From contig JBAZCF010000003.1 of the NCBI GenBank assembly GCA_041671045.1, forward strand, positions 248,001 to 312,000: a stretch of DNA of 64,000 nt, written 5' to 3'. The notes below the pieces were generated by a model that made no database searches, was not told where the DNA came from, and was given only the letters and a program-made list of their open reading frames with translations. The translations under genes were made by a program, and so were the position numbers. Every line of letters starts with the position of its first letter. Position 1 is the stretch's first letter. The stretch comes from Parachlamydiales bacterium (GTDB lineage Bacteria; Chlamydiota; Chlamydiia; Chlamydiales; JABDDJ01). Shown here one piece after another: positions 63,052-64,000 of the stretch.

Positions 63052-64000
63052 TAGTCAGATCTTCCGGTTGTATACCACTCCCTAAGGAAATAGCTTTATT
63101 TAATCTTTTGCCTTCATAGTCTTTTAAAAAGCGAGGGGGCATACCTTGCTTTTGTTTTCCGGGCCTAAGGAAATCCACATTGAGTCCTTCCTGCAGAGGC
63201 TCTCCTTTAGCGATAGGACGGATGGCTTGCACCCCTCTTTTGGCATAATGCTGCAGCTCGTTCTCAAGAGGATCGATAGCTTTTACACGCTTGCCTAGCA
63301 TTTTATAGGTAGACCTTACGGCCGCTACCATATTTTTAAGCTCGTCAGGTGTGACGGCAAAAAAATGGTCTGGTCCTGGTATAGCATTGTGGAGGGTAAA
63401 ATGTTTCTCGATGACAACGCCCCCTAAAGCTGTTGCAGCAACAGGCGCTAGCAATGGGTCGCGGCTATGGTCGGAAAGACCTGCCTGAACACGAAATCGT
63501 TCCTTCAGCCAAGGTATTGCTGCCAGGTGCAGGGACTCATTAGGTGTTGGATATGCGGCAGTACATTGGAGTAGAATTAGTTGTGAGCCGCCTAGGGAAT
63601 AGAAGTAGTCGACTGCCCACGCGATCTCCCCTTCCGTGGCTGCACCTGTAGAGAGTAGCAAGGGTTTGCCGCTTGCAGCGGCCTTTTCGATCAAGCGTGG
63701 ATGCCCTATTTCATAGGATGCGATTTTATGCAGTTTAACGTAGGGGTCTATCTGCTCAAAATCTGCTACTGAAAATGATGTTGCTAGAAAGTCTACGCGG
63801 CATTTATTGCAATAATCCGCAAGCTCAGCGATCATTTCATAAGGCATTGCCAAGTCTTTAAAGATATCGGTGATGTCTTCTTGAATGCCGGCCTCTTGAA
63901 GGTAGTCGCTTGATCCTGCATTCGGAACATAGATAGTTTCGGGACGATAGACTTGGAATTTCACCGCGTCCACTTGGGCTTCCACTGCTGCGTCTATGAG
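63044..64000 (-). CDS. neuB: N-acetylneuraminate/legionaminate-type synthase (NeuB), 5' end cut by window edge
   Basis: The frame is open to the right edge; the first codons lie outside. It begins inside LIDAAVEAQVDAVKFQVYRP, part of the NeuB barrel. Further marks: SFSVADFEQIDPYVKLHKIASYEIGHP, LLSTGAATEGEIAWAVDYFY, GLSDHSRDP and HFTLHNAIPGPDHFFAVTP (metal/PEP site). A C-terminal SAF antifreeze-like domain carries RGVQAIRPIAKGEPLQEG. It condenses PEP with an N-acetyl sugar to a nonulosonic acid. Which acid is not decidable. Confidence 0.9.
   Translation of the reverse strand, partial: LIDAAVEAQVDAVKFQVYRPETIYVPNAGSSDYLQEAGIQEDITDIFKDLAMPYEMIAELADYCNKCRVDFLATSFSVADFEQIDPYVKLHKIASYEIGHPRLIEKAAASGKPLLLSTGAATEGEIAWAVDYFYSLGGSQLILLQCTAAYPTPNESLHLAAIPWLKERFRVQAGLSDHSRDPLLAPVAATALGGVVIEKHFTLHNAIPGPDHFFAVTPDELKNMVAAVRSTYKMLGKRVKAIDPLENELQHYAKRGVQAIRPIAKGEPLQEGLNVDFLRPGKQKQGMPPRFLKDYEGKRLNKAISLGSGIQPEDLTNE

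Overview
The window looks like the chromosome of an amoeba-associated member of the Chlamydiota (a Parachlamydia/Waddlia/Criblamydia-type organism, not a reduced animal Chlamydia). The grounds are several gene neighbourhoods I recall from Chlamydia trachomatis: yidC-dnaA paralogue-lgt, rpmG-lolE-lolD, and msbA-accA-x-himD. There is also a Pkn1-type kinase fused to a formylglycine-generating-enzyme-like domain. Between these core blocks lie AT-rich single genes with eukaryote-like domains (two F-box proteins, a classical tyrosine phosphatase, divergent kinases), as in amoeba symbionts. No rRNA, CRISPR array, prophage or intact transposon is visible. The species assignment is inference.

Layout. 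1-5.6 kb: a truncated phosphodiester-glycosidase gene with a small membrane protein, a TsdA-like di-haem cytochrome c, an acetyltransferase, an exported TPR protein, DoxX and a lemA-htpX pair. 5.6-10.7 kb: an AT-rich accessory region with an orphan 389-residue protein, an IS remnant (7.3-7.55 kb) and a family of Ser/Thr-rich paralogues. 10.9-18.2 kb: an AsmA-like protein, a beta-lactamase-fold gene fragment, two unusual kinase-like proteins and an exported HAD-like protein. 18.3-26.6 kb: leftward rnr-mpg-DUF502-holC with overlapping genes, divergent from leuS-NlpC/P60-MoxR ATPase. 26.6-27.6 kb: a 1 kb gene-poor segment bounded by a ~233-bp inverted repeat full of small hairpins. 27.6-37.3 kb: Pkn1-like pseudokinase, then yidC-dnaA2-ahcY, tRNA-Pro(TGG), lgt, ferredoxin and an IscA fusion with Cys-rich repeats. 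37.4-42.6 kb: tyrosine phosphatase, a membrane protein, transhydrogenase and an F-box protein. 43-54.9 kb: rpmB, transaldolase, rpmG-lolE-lolD, queC-msbA-accA-L,D-transpeptidase-himD, tyrS, NIF3 and rpiA. 55-64 kb: tandem Inc-like membrane paralogues, rsmI-like and holA, a second F-box protein, and a neuB-HAD-NUDIX sugar-acid operon entering from the right edge.

Functional themes. The core blocks serve translation (leuS, tyrS, rpmB, rpmG, tRNA-Pro), DNA replication (dnaA2, holA, holC), envelope assembly (yidC, lgt, lolE/D, msbA, accA, L,D-transpeptidase) and Fe-S handling (fdx, IscA fusion). The accessory genes are mostly candidate host-interaction proteins. Strong palindromic hairpins sit after many genes, and four share the core GACTTGTC with different but still paired flanks. 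Within the 26.6-27.6 kb inverted repeat the hairpins show compensatory base changes. The best candidates for undescribed biology are this hairpin element, the membrane-anchored divergent kinase at 14.2 kb with its neighbour lacking the beta-3 lysine, the HRG-type Pkn1 homologue, and the Ser-rich and Inc-like paralogue families.
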